From assembly GCA_013912105.1 (NCBI GenBank), contig JACERY010000011.1, positions 1 through 51,224 of the forward strand: 51,224 bases of DNA, given 5' to 3'. Positions 43,554 through 51,224 of this stretch are shown here, in pieces. Position 1 is the first letter of the stretch. The number at the start of each line of letters is the position of its first letter. Position numbers and translations under genes: made by a program. Below the pieces are notes generated by a model, which was not told the origin of the DNA, searched no databases, and worked only from the letters and a program-made list of their open reading frames with translations. The stretch comes from Acidimicrobiales bacterium (GTDB taxonomy: Bacteria > Actinomycetota > Acidimicrobiia > Acidimicrobiales > UBA8592).

Positions 43554-44912
43554 ATGTCCTTGAACGTATCAAAAGTTATTACTGCAACTGGGTTTTCTAT
43601 ATGTTTAATTCTCGCGGCATGCGGTGGTAGCGATGAGCCTATTTCTAAAAATAGTGAAGAGATTGAAAGCACTGAATCTACTCAAGAAGAGACTTCAGGT
43701 GATCTTGTCATTCCTGCTGAAGTAGCTTTTGCTGGCCAGATTGCCCAGTCTTTACTGGGTACGCCGATAACTGAGGATGATCAGACTTGTTTATTTTCAT
43801 TAGCTGTCGATAATGAAGAATTCGCAAAAGCTATAGCAGCCGTTCTTGATCCTAATGCTTCACTTACTCCGGACTATTTCAGAAGCCTTATTACCTATGT
43901 TCGTGATTGCGTAGGGCAACAACGCATGAGTGACGCAATTGCATTAGGGCTATCTTTAAATGCTAATAATTTCGATCTCAGCACATGTCTTAACGAAGCT
44001 TTCATTAATGACTCAACTGATGCGTCTTTCGTTGGACTAGCAGCAATTACGGCTGGTCTTCCAATTCCTGATGAATTCCAAATACCAACCCTTGAGTTAC
44101 TTGATGACTGCGTTCCCATTCAAATAGTTGCAGCTCAATTGACTTTCCAATACGAACAAATACAATCTTTCACAAAAACCGTCAATCAAGAGTGTCTGAT
44201 TGATGAACTCAGTAATTTTGAAGCAATAGATAGATTTTGGGAAGTAGCGTTTATAAGTCAAGATGCGGAACAACTAGCTGATATTTCATTACTCGTTGAA
44301 TCTTGTCAAGAAGCGCTTTTCGGTGATCTTCTTCAAGAAATTCCAGAAAATTTTGTGCCATGGTCTGGGCAAGGAAGTCTTGCAGTTGTAGCGCCGCCAG
44401 CACGAAATAACGCGTATGAAGCCAAACCGCCGATGACAATTAGTGATGGAATCGATTATGAGGTGACTATCACTACTACCGATGGGAAAATGACATTCCA
44501 ATTGTTCCCTGACATAGCTCCCCTCGCTGTTAACAATTTTGTCAGTCTTGCACTAGATGGATTCTATGATGGGCTCATATTCCACCGAGTATTAGAGAAT
44601 TTCATGGCACAAGGAGGAGACCCTACAGGTATAGGCACAGGAAATCCTGGATACCGTTTTGCTGATGAAGTAGATCCAGGAACAACCTTTGACCAGCGCG
44701 GAATCCTAGCTATGGCAAACTCTGGACCGGATACAAACGGAAGCCAATTTTTTATTACCTTCGCCCCAGCACCACATCTCGATGGGAACTACACAATTTT
44801 TGGGATACTTACATCAGGGGATGATGTTCTTGCTGCTATTGATCTTCGTGATCCTGCGAGTCCAACGAACCGGGGAGAACTAATCCTAGAAATTCGCATT
44901 CAAGAGAAATAG
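43554..44912 (+). CDS. Lipoprotein with C-terminal cyclophilin-type peptidyl-prolyl isomerase domain
   Basis: A 452-aa lipoprotein (lipobox LILAAC near residue 22). Residues about 40-290 are a helical region with regularly spaced Cys (DQTCLFSLA, VRDCVGQQ, LSTCLNEAF, LDDCVPIQ, NQECLIDEL, VESCQEAL) that suggests disulfide-linked helix repeats. Residues about 300-452 form a cyclophilin domain with FHRVLENFMAQGGDP, TNGSQFFITFAPAPHLDGNYTIFG. It should assist folding of exported proteins. Divergent from selD (134 nt). The Cys-rich N-terminal half is not a family I recognise. Confidence 0.88.
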   Translation: MSLNVSKVITATGFSICLILAACGGSDEPISKNSEEIESTESTQEETSGDLVIPAEVAFAGQIAQSLLGTPITEDDQTCLFSLAVDNEEFAKAIAAVLDPNASLTPDYFRSLITYVRDCVGQQRMSDAIALGLSLNANNFDLSTCLNEAFINDSTDASFVGLAAITAGLPIPDEFQIPTLELLDDCVPIQIVAAQLTFQYEQIQSFTKTVNQECLIDELSNFEAIDRFWEVAFISQDAEQLADISLLVESCQEALFGDLLQEIPENFVPWSGQGSLAVVAPPARNNAYEAKPPMTISDGIDYEVTITTTDGKMTFQLFPDIAPLAVNNFVSLALDGFYDGLIFHRVLENFMAQGGDPTGIGTGNPGYRFADEVDPGTTFDQRGILAMANSGPDTNGSQFFITFAPAPHLDGNYTIFGILTSGDDVLAAIDLRDPASPTNRGELILEIRIQEK

Positions 44913-44933
44913 TTCGTCTCTCAATATGAAGAC

Positions 44934-46100
44934 CTAATAGGACTTAGGTAACCCAAGTGTTTTGCTCGAAATAAAATTTAATACCATTTCCTGTGAAACA
45001 GGGGCTATTTTCATTAACCGAGCTTCCCGCCAATACCGTTCCACATGATATTCACTAGCGTAACCGAACCCCCCCAAAGTCTGCATGGCTCGATCTGCAG
45101 CAAAGAACCCAGCTTCCGCTGCTAAGTATTTCGCAGTGTTTGCTGATTCAGCGCAAGGCAAATCATTGTCATATCGCCATGAGGCTTCACGAATAACTAA
45201 TTCAGCTGCATGGAGTTTCATATGTGCTTCTGCTAATGGAAACGCTATACCTTGATTTTTACCTATCGGCCGGTCAAAGACCACGCGATCTTTGGCATAG
45301 TTCACGGCTTTATTAACTGCGGCTCTTCCAATGCCGAACGCTTCTGCTGCGATTAGAATTCGTTCTGGGTTCAAACCATCAAGAATGTAACGAAAGCCTT
45401 CTCCCTCTTTTCCAATTAGACGACTCGATGGAACTCTCAAACCGTCATAACGGACTTCGCAGGAGACAACTGCATTTCTTCCAAGTTTTGGAATTGGGGT
45501 TATATCAACAGAAGCATCATCGAGGTCAACAAGAAATAAAGAAATTCCTTCGGTGGGGCTAGCAACTTCTTCAAAAGGTGTGGTTCTAACAAGGAGTAAA
45601 CACATGTCGCAATAAGGTGCTTTACTTGTCCAAACTTTCGCACCCGTAATGACATATTCGTCACCATCGCGAACAGCACGGGTTCTGATCTTTGTTGTGT
45701 CAGTTCCTGCATCTGGTTCAGTTATTCCAAATGCAACATGAAGTTGTCCTGAAGCCACTCGTGGTAATACGTTTGAGACAAGTTCCGGAGATCCGTATTT
45801 CCGAACTGGTTCCATGCCAAACATTGATAAGTGGATCGCAGAGCAACCATTCATAGCTGCACCAGATGCAGCTATTTCCTCTAGCACTATTGATGCTTCC
45901 GTTATTCCTCTTCCACCACCACCGAATTCTTCAGGTATAGCTATACCGATCCAACCACCTTCAGCTACTTGTTCATAGAATTTCCACGGAAATTCATGAG
46001 CGCTATCCATTTCGGACCAGTACTCATCAGGGAACCGATCGCATATACGGCGGATACCTTCACGTATGGATTCAAAAATTTCATTGTCATTAAATTCCAT
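44934..46100 (-). CDS. Acyl-CoA dehydrogenase
   Basis: A 388-aa flavoprotein with standard family blocks: VAFGITEPDAGTDTTKI, ITGAKVWTSKAP, RILIAAEAFGIGRAA, FDRPIGKNQGIAFPLA and the C-terminal QTLGGFGYASEYHVERYWREARLMKIAPVSQEM. The catalytic Glu is usually located around the Q-x-x-G-G-x-G-Y / ERxxRD region or the helix before it; the subgroup is not determinable. Oxidises an acyl-CoA to the enoyl form and passes electrons to ETF. Convergent with the cyclophilin gene; divergent from the CoxL-like gene. Substrate chain unknown. Confidence 0.92.
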   Translation of the reverse strand: MEFNDNEIFESIREGIRRICDRFPDEYWSEMDSAHEFPWKFYEQVAEGGWIGIAIPEEFGGGGRGITEASIVLEEIAASGAAMNGCSAIHLSMFGMEPVRKYGSPELVSNVLPRVASGQLHVAFGITEPDAGTDTTKIRTRAVRDGDEYVITGAKVWTSKAPYCDMCLLLVRTTPFEEVASPTEGISLFLVDLDDASVDITPIPKLGRNAVVSCEVRYDGLRVPSSRLIGKEGEGFRYILDGLNPERILIAAEAFGIGRAAVNKAVNYAKDRVVFDRPIGKNQGIAFPLAEAHMKLHAAELVIREASWRYDNDLPCAESANTAKYLAAEAGFFAADRAMQTLGGFGYASEYHVERYWREARLMKIAPVSQEMVLNFISSKTLGLPKSY

Positions 46101-46199
46101 GTGCTTGTGCCGCTTCTCTTCAATATGATTTTATTCTCGTCACTCTACAACCCTATAAACAAGAGTTTCGTGCAACTTGACTACATTTGTTGATCAGAA

Positions 46200-48578
46200 A
46201 TGAGGTATTGTTCTCCCGTGGTCGGATCAATACTCGGTAATCGTGTTCCAAGAACAGAAGATTTAAATCTCCTCACAGATGGAGGCACGTATGTCTATGA
46301 TCTTCCTTTAGAAAACGTCGCATATGCGTATTTCGTTCGCTCAACCGTTGCGCATGCAACGTTAAAAGAAATCAATATTGATGAAGCTGTCAATGCCCCC
46401 GGTGTGCTGGGAGTTCTTGATGCGAAAGCGTTAGGGATAGGTCCGTTTAGTGCTGGAATTGCAAAAGTGAACGATGCTTTTGCTCGAACGCCTTTAGCGA
46501 CTGAAACGGTTCGTTATGTAGGGGATCCTATTGTCGTCATCGTCGCAGAAACTTTTCAGCAAGCTATGGATGCTTCAGAATTTGTTTATATTGATTATGA
46601 TTTCCTTCCTGCGGTCGTTAACCCCGAGGATGCTTTTATAGAAGGCAGCCAATTAATTTTCCCATCAAAAGGAAATAATTTAGCGATTTCACTTGAAGAT
46701 CCTGAAGCAGATGTTCTATCTGACGCCGATCATGTTATACGAGGCAGGTACGTCAATCAGCGTGTTGCAGGAGTTCCGCTGGAACCAAATTCAGCAGCGG
46801 CAATTCATCATGAAGATGGGAGGTTGACGTTTTATTGTGCTACTCAAATGCCTCACAGTCTTAAGGATAAGCTTGCTGAGACTTTAGACCGTCAAGCAGA
46901 AACAATTCGCGTTATCGCTCCTGATGTTGGTGGCGGATTTGGGGCTAAAGCAGGTTTATACATCGAATTTCCTGTACTTGCGGTTTTAGCTGAAAAATTT
47001 AAACGACCAGTTACATGGACCGAAACTAGAAGTGAGGATATGGTCGCTCTCGCTCATTCCCGGGCGCAAATACAATATTGTGAAACTGGATTCGATAAAG
47101 AAGGAAAACTCACGGGTATGCGGGTCCGCCTTGTAGGTGATGCTGGAGCTTATCCAAGCATGGGGGCTCTTCTCCCTGGTTTAACTAAACAAATGGCTAA
47201 TGGAACCTACAATTTACCGAAGCTTCGTTTTGATGTTGCTGTAGCAATTACTAATACTTCACCAACAGGTGCGTATAGGGGAGCTGGGCGGCCAGAAGCA
47301 ACAGCACTTATTGAACGCTCAATGGATCAAGCATCTATTGAACTTGGCATAGATCCTCTAGAAATCCGGAGAAAAAATTTCCTACGACCCGATCAATTTC
47401 CGTTTGATACATTAACCGGTTGGACATATGACACTGGAGACTATCTCGCTCCGTTAGAAAAAGCAGCCGAAATAATTGGATATGAAAGTCTTCGAGAGGA
47501 ACAAAAACAGCGACGTCACGATAAAGACAAACTGGCTCTTGGAATAGGAATAGCATCATACGTCGAAGTGACAAGTGGGGGAGGAGGATCAGAATACGCT
47601 TCTGTAGAAATTCATGATGATGGTACCGCGACAATGAAAGCAGGGACCTCCGCCCATGGGCAAGGCCACCAAACAAGTTACGCAATGATTGTTTCAGAAC
47701 ACACTGGCATACCAGTTAAAGACATTAAACTTATACAATCTGATACAGACATTGTTCCGCGTGGAGGCGGAACAGGAGGATCAAGATCGCTTCAACTTGG
47801 TGGTTCTGCCATTCGGAACGCTACTGAATCGGTAATTAATAAAGCAAAAAAACTTGCAGCTCACCTTCTTGAAGCTGCTCCCAATGACATAGTTATCGAT
47901 ACAGATCAAGGCACAGTCGGTGTAGCTGGTGTCCCCGCATCAGCGTTAACGTGGGCTGGACTTGCGCAGGCAGCGAAAACAGAACTTCCTAAAGGGGTAC
48001 TTGACCAAAGTGATGGCATGGACGGTTTAGCTGCTCAATTAGATTTCAAACAAGAAAATGGAACGTTCCCATTCGGCACTCACATTTCTTTAGTTGAGGT
48101 TGATATGGAGACAGGATCTGTGACGTTATTACGTCACGTAGCTGTAGATGATGCCGGCACAGTTATTAACCCATTGATTTTTGAAGGGCAACAACAGGGC
48201 GGTATTTCTCAGGGCATTTCACAAGCTCTTTTTGAAGAAGTACGTTTCGATGAATACGGTAATCCGCTTACAGGGAATCTTATGGATTATGCATTCCCCT
48301 CAGCTGCTGAAATGATTTATTTTGAAACGCACAACACTGTTACCCCTACTCATCTCAATCCTTTAGGAGCCAAAGGTATAGGAGAAGCATCAACAATTGG
48401 GTCAACTCCTGCTGTTCAGAACGCAGTCATTGATGCAATCTCTCATCTTGGAGTTCGGCATTTAGATATGCCATGCACACCAGAACGTATTTGGAAAGCG
48501 ATCTCCGATGCGCAGAATGGGACTTTAGCTGACCCTTGGAGTGATCCACCATTAATCTTTGATCACTTTGGTAAATGA
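46200..48578 (+). CDS. Xanthine dehydrogenase family Mo-binding subunit (form II CoxL-like), no companion subunits
   Basis: A 792-aa molybdopterin-cytosine-dinucleotide hydroxylase large subunit. The first domain has NRVPRTEDLNLLTDGGTYVYD and FVRSTVAHATLKEI; the Mo domain has VGGGFGAKAG, GAYRGAGRPEA (AYRGAGR, the form II signature near residue 358, not the AYxCSFR of true CO dehydrogenase) and GAKGIGEASTIG with the catalytic Glu. Substrate is therefore probably an aldehyde or N-heterocycle, not CO. The FAD and 2Fe-2S subunits are not adjacent. A GTG at 46218 with GAGGT upstream is an alternative start. The 3' end overlaps the next, convergent gene by 16 bp. Confidence 0.88.
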   Translation: MRYCSPVVGSILGNRVPRTEDLNLLTDGGTYVYDLPLENVAYAYFVRSTVAHATLKEINIDEAVNAPGVLGVLDAKALGIGPFSAGIAKVNDAFARTPLATETVRYVGDPIVVIVAETFQQAMDASEFVYIDYDFLPAVVNPEDAFIEGSQLIFPSKGNNLAISLEDPEADVLSDADHVIRGRYVNQRVAGVPLEPNSAAAIHHEDGRLTFYCATQMPHSLKDKLAETLDRQAETIRVIAPDVGGGFGAKAGLYIEFPVLAVLAEKFKRPVTWTETRSEDMVALAHSRAQIQYCETGFDKEGKLTGMRVRLVGDAGAYPSMGALLPGLTKQMANGTYNLPKLRFDVAVAITNTSPTGAYRGAGRPEATALIERSMDQASIELGIDPLEIRRKNFLRPDQFPFDTLTGWTYDTGDYLAPLEKAAEIIGYESLREEQKQRRHDKDKLALGIGIASYVEVTSGGGGSEYASVEIHDDGTATMKAGTSAHGQGHQTSYAMIVSEHTGIPVKDIKLIQSDTDIVPRGGGTGGSRSLQLGGSAIRNATESVINKAKKLAAHLLEAAPNDIVIDTDQGTVGVAGVPASALTWAGLAQAAKTELPKGVLDQSDGMDGLAAQLDFKQENGTFPFGTHISLVEVDMETGSVTLLRHVAVDDAGTVINPLIFEGQQQGGISQGISQALFEEVRFDEYGNPLTGNLMDYAFPSAAEMIYFETHNTVTPTHLNPLGAKGIGEASTIGSTPAVQNAVIDAISHLGVRHLDMPCTPERIWKAISDAQNGTLADPWSDPPLIFDHFGK

Positions 48579-49795
48579 TTCCGTTCCGGTTCGGGATCGC
48601 CAGCAATAAAAATCGTTATCATCGTAAACACTGCCATACAGACAATGCCCATAGCGAACGGGGTTAAGGAGTCTTTGATAAGTGAGTTCATGACTCCACC
48701 TATGGCAGCACCCAACGACATACGAATTGCGCTAGTGAATGCTCCCGCTGTTCCGGCAATATCTCCCATTGGGAATAGAGCAGCAGAATTTAAATTTGGC
48801 ATGATGAACATAAATGTTCCTAAGACCACAGCAAGCACAGGAATAAATATCCAAAAACTTGGAGTTCCTTTGTTTACTATTGTCACAATCAATAAAACAG
48901 TTGCACTGAAAACGAGAAACATTGAAGCGCGATGTAATAGTTTCTGAATACCCAGAGCTACAACTAGCTTTCCATTAATCAGGGCAGTGATTCCAAACCC
49001 AATAGCGACAACACCAAAAATAATTGGAAACTGGTCGCCTCTTGCAAGGATGTCACTAATAATGCGCTCACTACTTGATAGATACATGACGAATACTGCT
49101 TGAAGACAAACAGAAGACAGTGTGTAAAAGGCTGTAATGCGCGTTCGGAGAACCCGAGCATACCCTCTTTTGGTTGAGGCCCAATTAAATTTGACTTTGT
49201 AATTGGGGTTGAGAGTTTCAGGTAGCCGAAGACTCCAGATGCTCATACCCACGGCAAATAAAGCACTGAACCAGAAGATACTCTCCCACGGAAAAATAAG
49301 GATTAAACCAGCTCCAAATGTTGGAGCAATAACAGGAACAAGAACGAAAACAGCCATAATTTCAGACATGGCTTTTGCCATTTGGCTGCCTTCAAAACAA
49401 TCACGGATAACAGCAACTGCGACTACTCTAGTTCCTGCTGCGCCTACACCCCATACAAAACGACATGCTAATAAAGCCCCAAAACTAGGAGCGATAGCTG
49501 AACCGATAGACCCAAGTATATAAATAGAAATTCCTATATAAATAATGGGTTTACGACCATACCAATCGCTAAGAGGGCCAAAAAATAACTGGGCTATAGC
49601 TAAACCAATAAAATAGACGGTGATAAGTTGACCAGGAGCAGACGAGTCTTCACTTAAACCATATGCAACACGGATATCGTCAAATGCTGGGAGTAGCATA
49701 TCGATTCCCAAAGCCATCAAAGCCATTAACGCAGCGATCATAGCGAGAAGTTCTTTTCGCCCTAAATTCAAAGACGATACGTCATTATTAAGCAT
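48563..49795 (-). CDS. MFS transporter, Bcr/CflA-type drug exporter
   Basis: A 410-aa membrane protein with about 12 helices. Motif A is FGPLSDWYGRKPIIYIG and the N-terminal MLLPAFDDIR and VWGVGAAGTRVVAVAVIRDCF fit the Bcr/CflA multidrug subfamily. GGAG lies before ATG 49795. Convergent with the CoxL-like gene; overlap of 16 bp at the 3' ends. Role: proton-driven export of drugs or metabolites such as sulfonamides in relatives; substrate here unknown. Confidence 0.88.
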   Translation of the reverse strand: MLNNDVSSLNLGRKELLAMIAALMALMALGIDMLLPAFDDIRVAYGLSEDSSAPGQLITVYFIGLAIAQLFFGPLSDWYGRKPIIYIGISIYILGSIGSAIAPSFGALLACRFVWGVGAAGTRVVAVAVIRDCFEGSQMAKAMSEIMAVFVLVPVIAPTFGAGLILIFPWESIFWFSALFAVGMSIWSLRLPETLNPNYKVKFNWASTKRGYARVLRTRITAFYTLSSVCLQAVFVMYLSSSERIISDILARGDQFPIIFGVVAIGFGITALINGKLVVALGIQKLLHRASMFLVFSATVLLIVTIVNKGTPSFWIFIPVLAVVLGTFMFIMPNLNSAALFPMGDIAGTAGAFTSAIRMSLGAAIGGVMNSLIKDSLTPFAMGIVCMAVFTMITIFIAGDPEPERNHLPK

Positions 49796-49909
49796 GGGGT
49801 CTCCGATAGGTACCCATGCACCCTACCCTTTGGAACTTATTTCATACGGAACAAGTTTTAAATAAACGAATAATCTCTTTTTCAATGAATATAGGATCTT
49901 TGAAAAAAG

Positions 49910-51016
49910 TTATGAGTCAGATTCAACTTCTACGTTAGCGGCTGCATTTTCTGATGAATCTTTTCGCTTTTTGACTTTGATAACAAGTTGGCGACTAGCA
50001 ATAGCTACAGCAATCAATAGAGTCAAACCCTCAAACATTGGTTGGAGCCAACTAATTTCACGGGGGTATCGAAGTCCAATACCTTTAATACCAAAAGCTA
50101 AGGTATAAACCGCTATAACTGTTCCCCAAACATTAGGTCGACCTCGAAGTTGGCTTGCTCCGAAGAATACAGCGGCAACTGCAGGGAAAAGTAATGGGCT
50201 ACCAAAAGAGGTTGTGTATATGCCAACTTTGAATGAGTACACTAACCCAGCGAACCCGGCGAGGGCCGCTGAAGCAACTAATCCACCCCAAGTAATTCGA
50301 TCGGTATTTATACCAGACAAACGAGCTGCTTCTGGATTTCCTCCCGTAGCAAACATATGTCGACCGACAGGAGTATGTTCAAGAACGTAATAGACAATTA
50401 TCGTAATAATTAACCCATATAGGAAGTACCAAGGTAGAGCGATTTCGCTTCCAGTCCCGGGCCAATCAAAAGCAAAGATATCTCCTTTTCCAAAGCTTCT
50501 GTATGTGTCGCTTAACTCACCATTGATTTGACCGCCATCATGAATATTTCGAATGATTGCTGCTACAACTTGGCTCATTCCAAGTGTGGCAATAAATGAA
50601 TTCACGCGTAACTTGACGACAATAAAGCCGTTTATCCATCCGATCACAAGACAAGCACCCATCGCGATTAGGACACCAATCCCTTGTGGAAGATCTGTTT
50701 CTAATGCAATTTTGTTTACGATCAAAAGTGATAATGCAGCTATTGCACCAATTGAAAGGTCAAATGCTTCTGTTGTCAGCGGGACAAGAAAAGCTAAAGC
50801 CAACATCAAAACAATTACCTTATCTGTGAGAACAAATTCAAGACTTCCATTCCACATCAGAAAACTATCTTCTGTAATTCCAAAGAAGAAGAAGAATAGG
50901 ACGAGTACGTAGAGAGCACTGAAACGATCAAAACCTAACCGTGACCATATAGAACGATCAGGTGAACTCAAGTCATCTATCTTTTTTTCAGATGTTGGTG
51001 TTTCAGGTGTTTCCAT
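49910..51016 (-). CDS. Sugar ABC transporter permease (RbsC-like)
   Basis: A 368-aa permease with about eight to ten helices and the family's NPEAARLSGINTDRITWGGLVASAALAGFAGLVYS loop that contacts the ATPase, plus EAFDLSIGAIAALS near the N-terminus. Both termini carry charged cytoplasmic tails (KKRKDSSENAAANVEVESDS at the end). AGGAGC precedes the ATG. The start overlaps the preceding ATPase gene by 14 bp, so they are co-translated. It imports a monosaccharide or similar ligand. Confidence 0.9.
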   Translation of the reverse strand: METPETPTSEKKIDDLSSPDRSIWSRLGFDRFSALYVLVLFFFFFGITEDSFLMWNGSLEFVLTDKVIVLMLALAFLVPLTTEAFDLSIGAIAALSLLIVNKIALETDLPQGIGVLIAMGACLVIGWINGFIVVKLRVNSFIATLGMSQVVAAIIRNIHDGGQINGELSDTYRSFGKGDIFAFDWPGTGSEIALPWYFLYGLIITIIVYYVLEHTPVGRHMFATGGNPEAARLSGINTDRITWGGLVASAALAGFAGLVYSFKVGIYTTSFGSPLLFPAVAAVFFGASQLRGRPNVWGTVIAVYTLAFGIKGIGLRYPREISWLQPMFEGLTLLIAVAIASRQLVIKVKKRKDSSENAAANVEVESDS

Positions 51017-51224
51017 GTGCTCCTGCTTTCATTTGTTCGTGACTTTGGAGTTGTGCTTTTTCAATTTTTTCAACTGTCATACTATCCCCAATGAGTTGGT
51101 CGGAAATCACGCCGTTTGCCATAACGAGCACCCGGTGAGATAAACGAACTAGTTCATCCGTATCTGTAGAAACAACAAGAACAGCAGTGTTATCTCGAGA
51201 AGCTTGATCAACAAGTTGATGTAT
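51003..51224 (-). CDS. Sugar ABC transporter ATPase (RbsA-like), C-terminal fragment cut by window end
   Basis: Only the last 73 residues are present. STDTDELVRLSHRVLVMANGVISDQLIGD matches the post-Walker-B switch-His region of RbsA-type duplicated ATPases (S-x-x-x-x-E-L...D/H-R-x-x-V-M...G-x-I). The reading frame is open to the window edge, so the gene starts beyond 51224. Its TGA lies inside the permease gene. It would energise the RbsC-like permease. Confidence 0.85.
   Translation of the reverse strand: MHQLVDQASRDNTAVLVVSTDTDELVRLSHRVLVMANGVISDQLIGDSMTVEKIEKAQLQSHEQMKAGAHGNT

Noticed and set aside
43366..43572. Separate small protein ending in SHGAG, and selD starting at 43329
   Set aside because: The UGA is flanked on both sides by SelD-specific sequence in one frame, and 43329 is an internal GTG codon. 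One selenoprotein gene explains both pieces.
46200..48578. True aerobic CO dehydrogenase large subunit
   Set aside because: Active-site motif is AYRGAGR, not AYxCSFR, and the CoxM/CoxS genes are absent.
1..51224. tRNA, rRNA, transposase, integrase and prophage genes
   Set aside because: Scanned for T-arm-like sequences and for mobile-element proteins; none found by eye. A covariance search was not possible.

Overview
The window looks like chromosomal DNA from a low-GC (low 40s percent by eye), probably free-living marine bacterium, most likely an actinobacterium of the Acidimicrobiia type. This placement is an inference. It rests on a TIGR03083/mycothiol-type maleylpyruvate isomerase-domain protein, an SCO6745-type protein, IdsA-like prenyl synthase motifs, an ACAD/APH gene pair, several acyl-CoA dehydrogenases and an acidic-linker branched-chain-type binding lipoprotein. 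Genes are densely packed. The longest non-coding gap is about 220 nt, and I saw no tRNA, rRNA, CRISPR array, transposase or integrase.

Layout. 0-3.3 kb: a Baeyer-Villiger monooxygenase abutting a putative 2OG/Fe(II) oxygenase, then a convergent small lipoprotein. 3.4-9.3 kb (minus): a probable catabolic run of SDR, two paralogous ABM-domain proteins, two amidohydrolases, a catalytically altered Glu/Leu dehydrogenase homologue and a prenyl diphosphate synthase. 9.5-16.2 kb: class II aldolase, glpD, a mycothiol-type isomerase-domain protein, an ACAD + APH-kinase pair and an SDR. 16.3-27.2 kb: a DHA2-type MFS exporter, a VOC protein, and a branched-chain-type ABC importer made of a binding lipoprotein plus two large fusion proteins (LivH-LivM-LivG, and an MFS domain fused to LivF), with a nitroreductase and a sulfotransferase. 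27.2-37.5 kb: a small ORF, proS, a thioredoxin-like protein, pyrC, enoyl-CoA hydratase, typA, VOC and lipoprotein genes. 37.5-43.4 kb (minus): a UGSC-type protein and its partner, a TauD-like oxygenase, gpmI and selD. 43.5-51.2 kb: a cyclophilin lipoprotein, an acyl-CoA dehydrogenase, a form II CoxL-like molybdenum hydroxylase subunit without companions, a Bcr/CflA MFS and the end of a sugar ABC transporter.

The most notable content is selenium biology. Three genes within about 14 kb contain an in-frame UGA at a redox position and would be missed or truncated by ordinary ORF calling: selD itself (Sec18, motif U-G-C-K), a UGSC-family protein (Sec97, U-G-A-C) and a thioredoxin/TlpA-like lipoprotein (Sec74, U-G-Q-C). 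In each case the same reading frame continues past the UGA with family-consistent sequence, so I annotate them as full-length selenoproteins. SelA, SelB and tRNA-Sec are not in the window and must be elsewhere if this is right. Second in interest is the two-polypeptide Liv transporter with an MFS domain joined to its ATPase.
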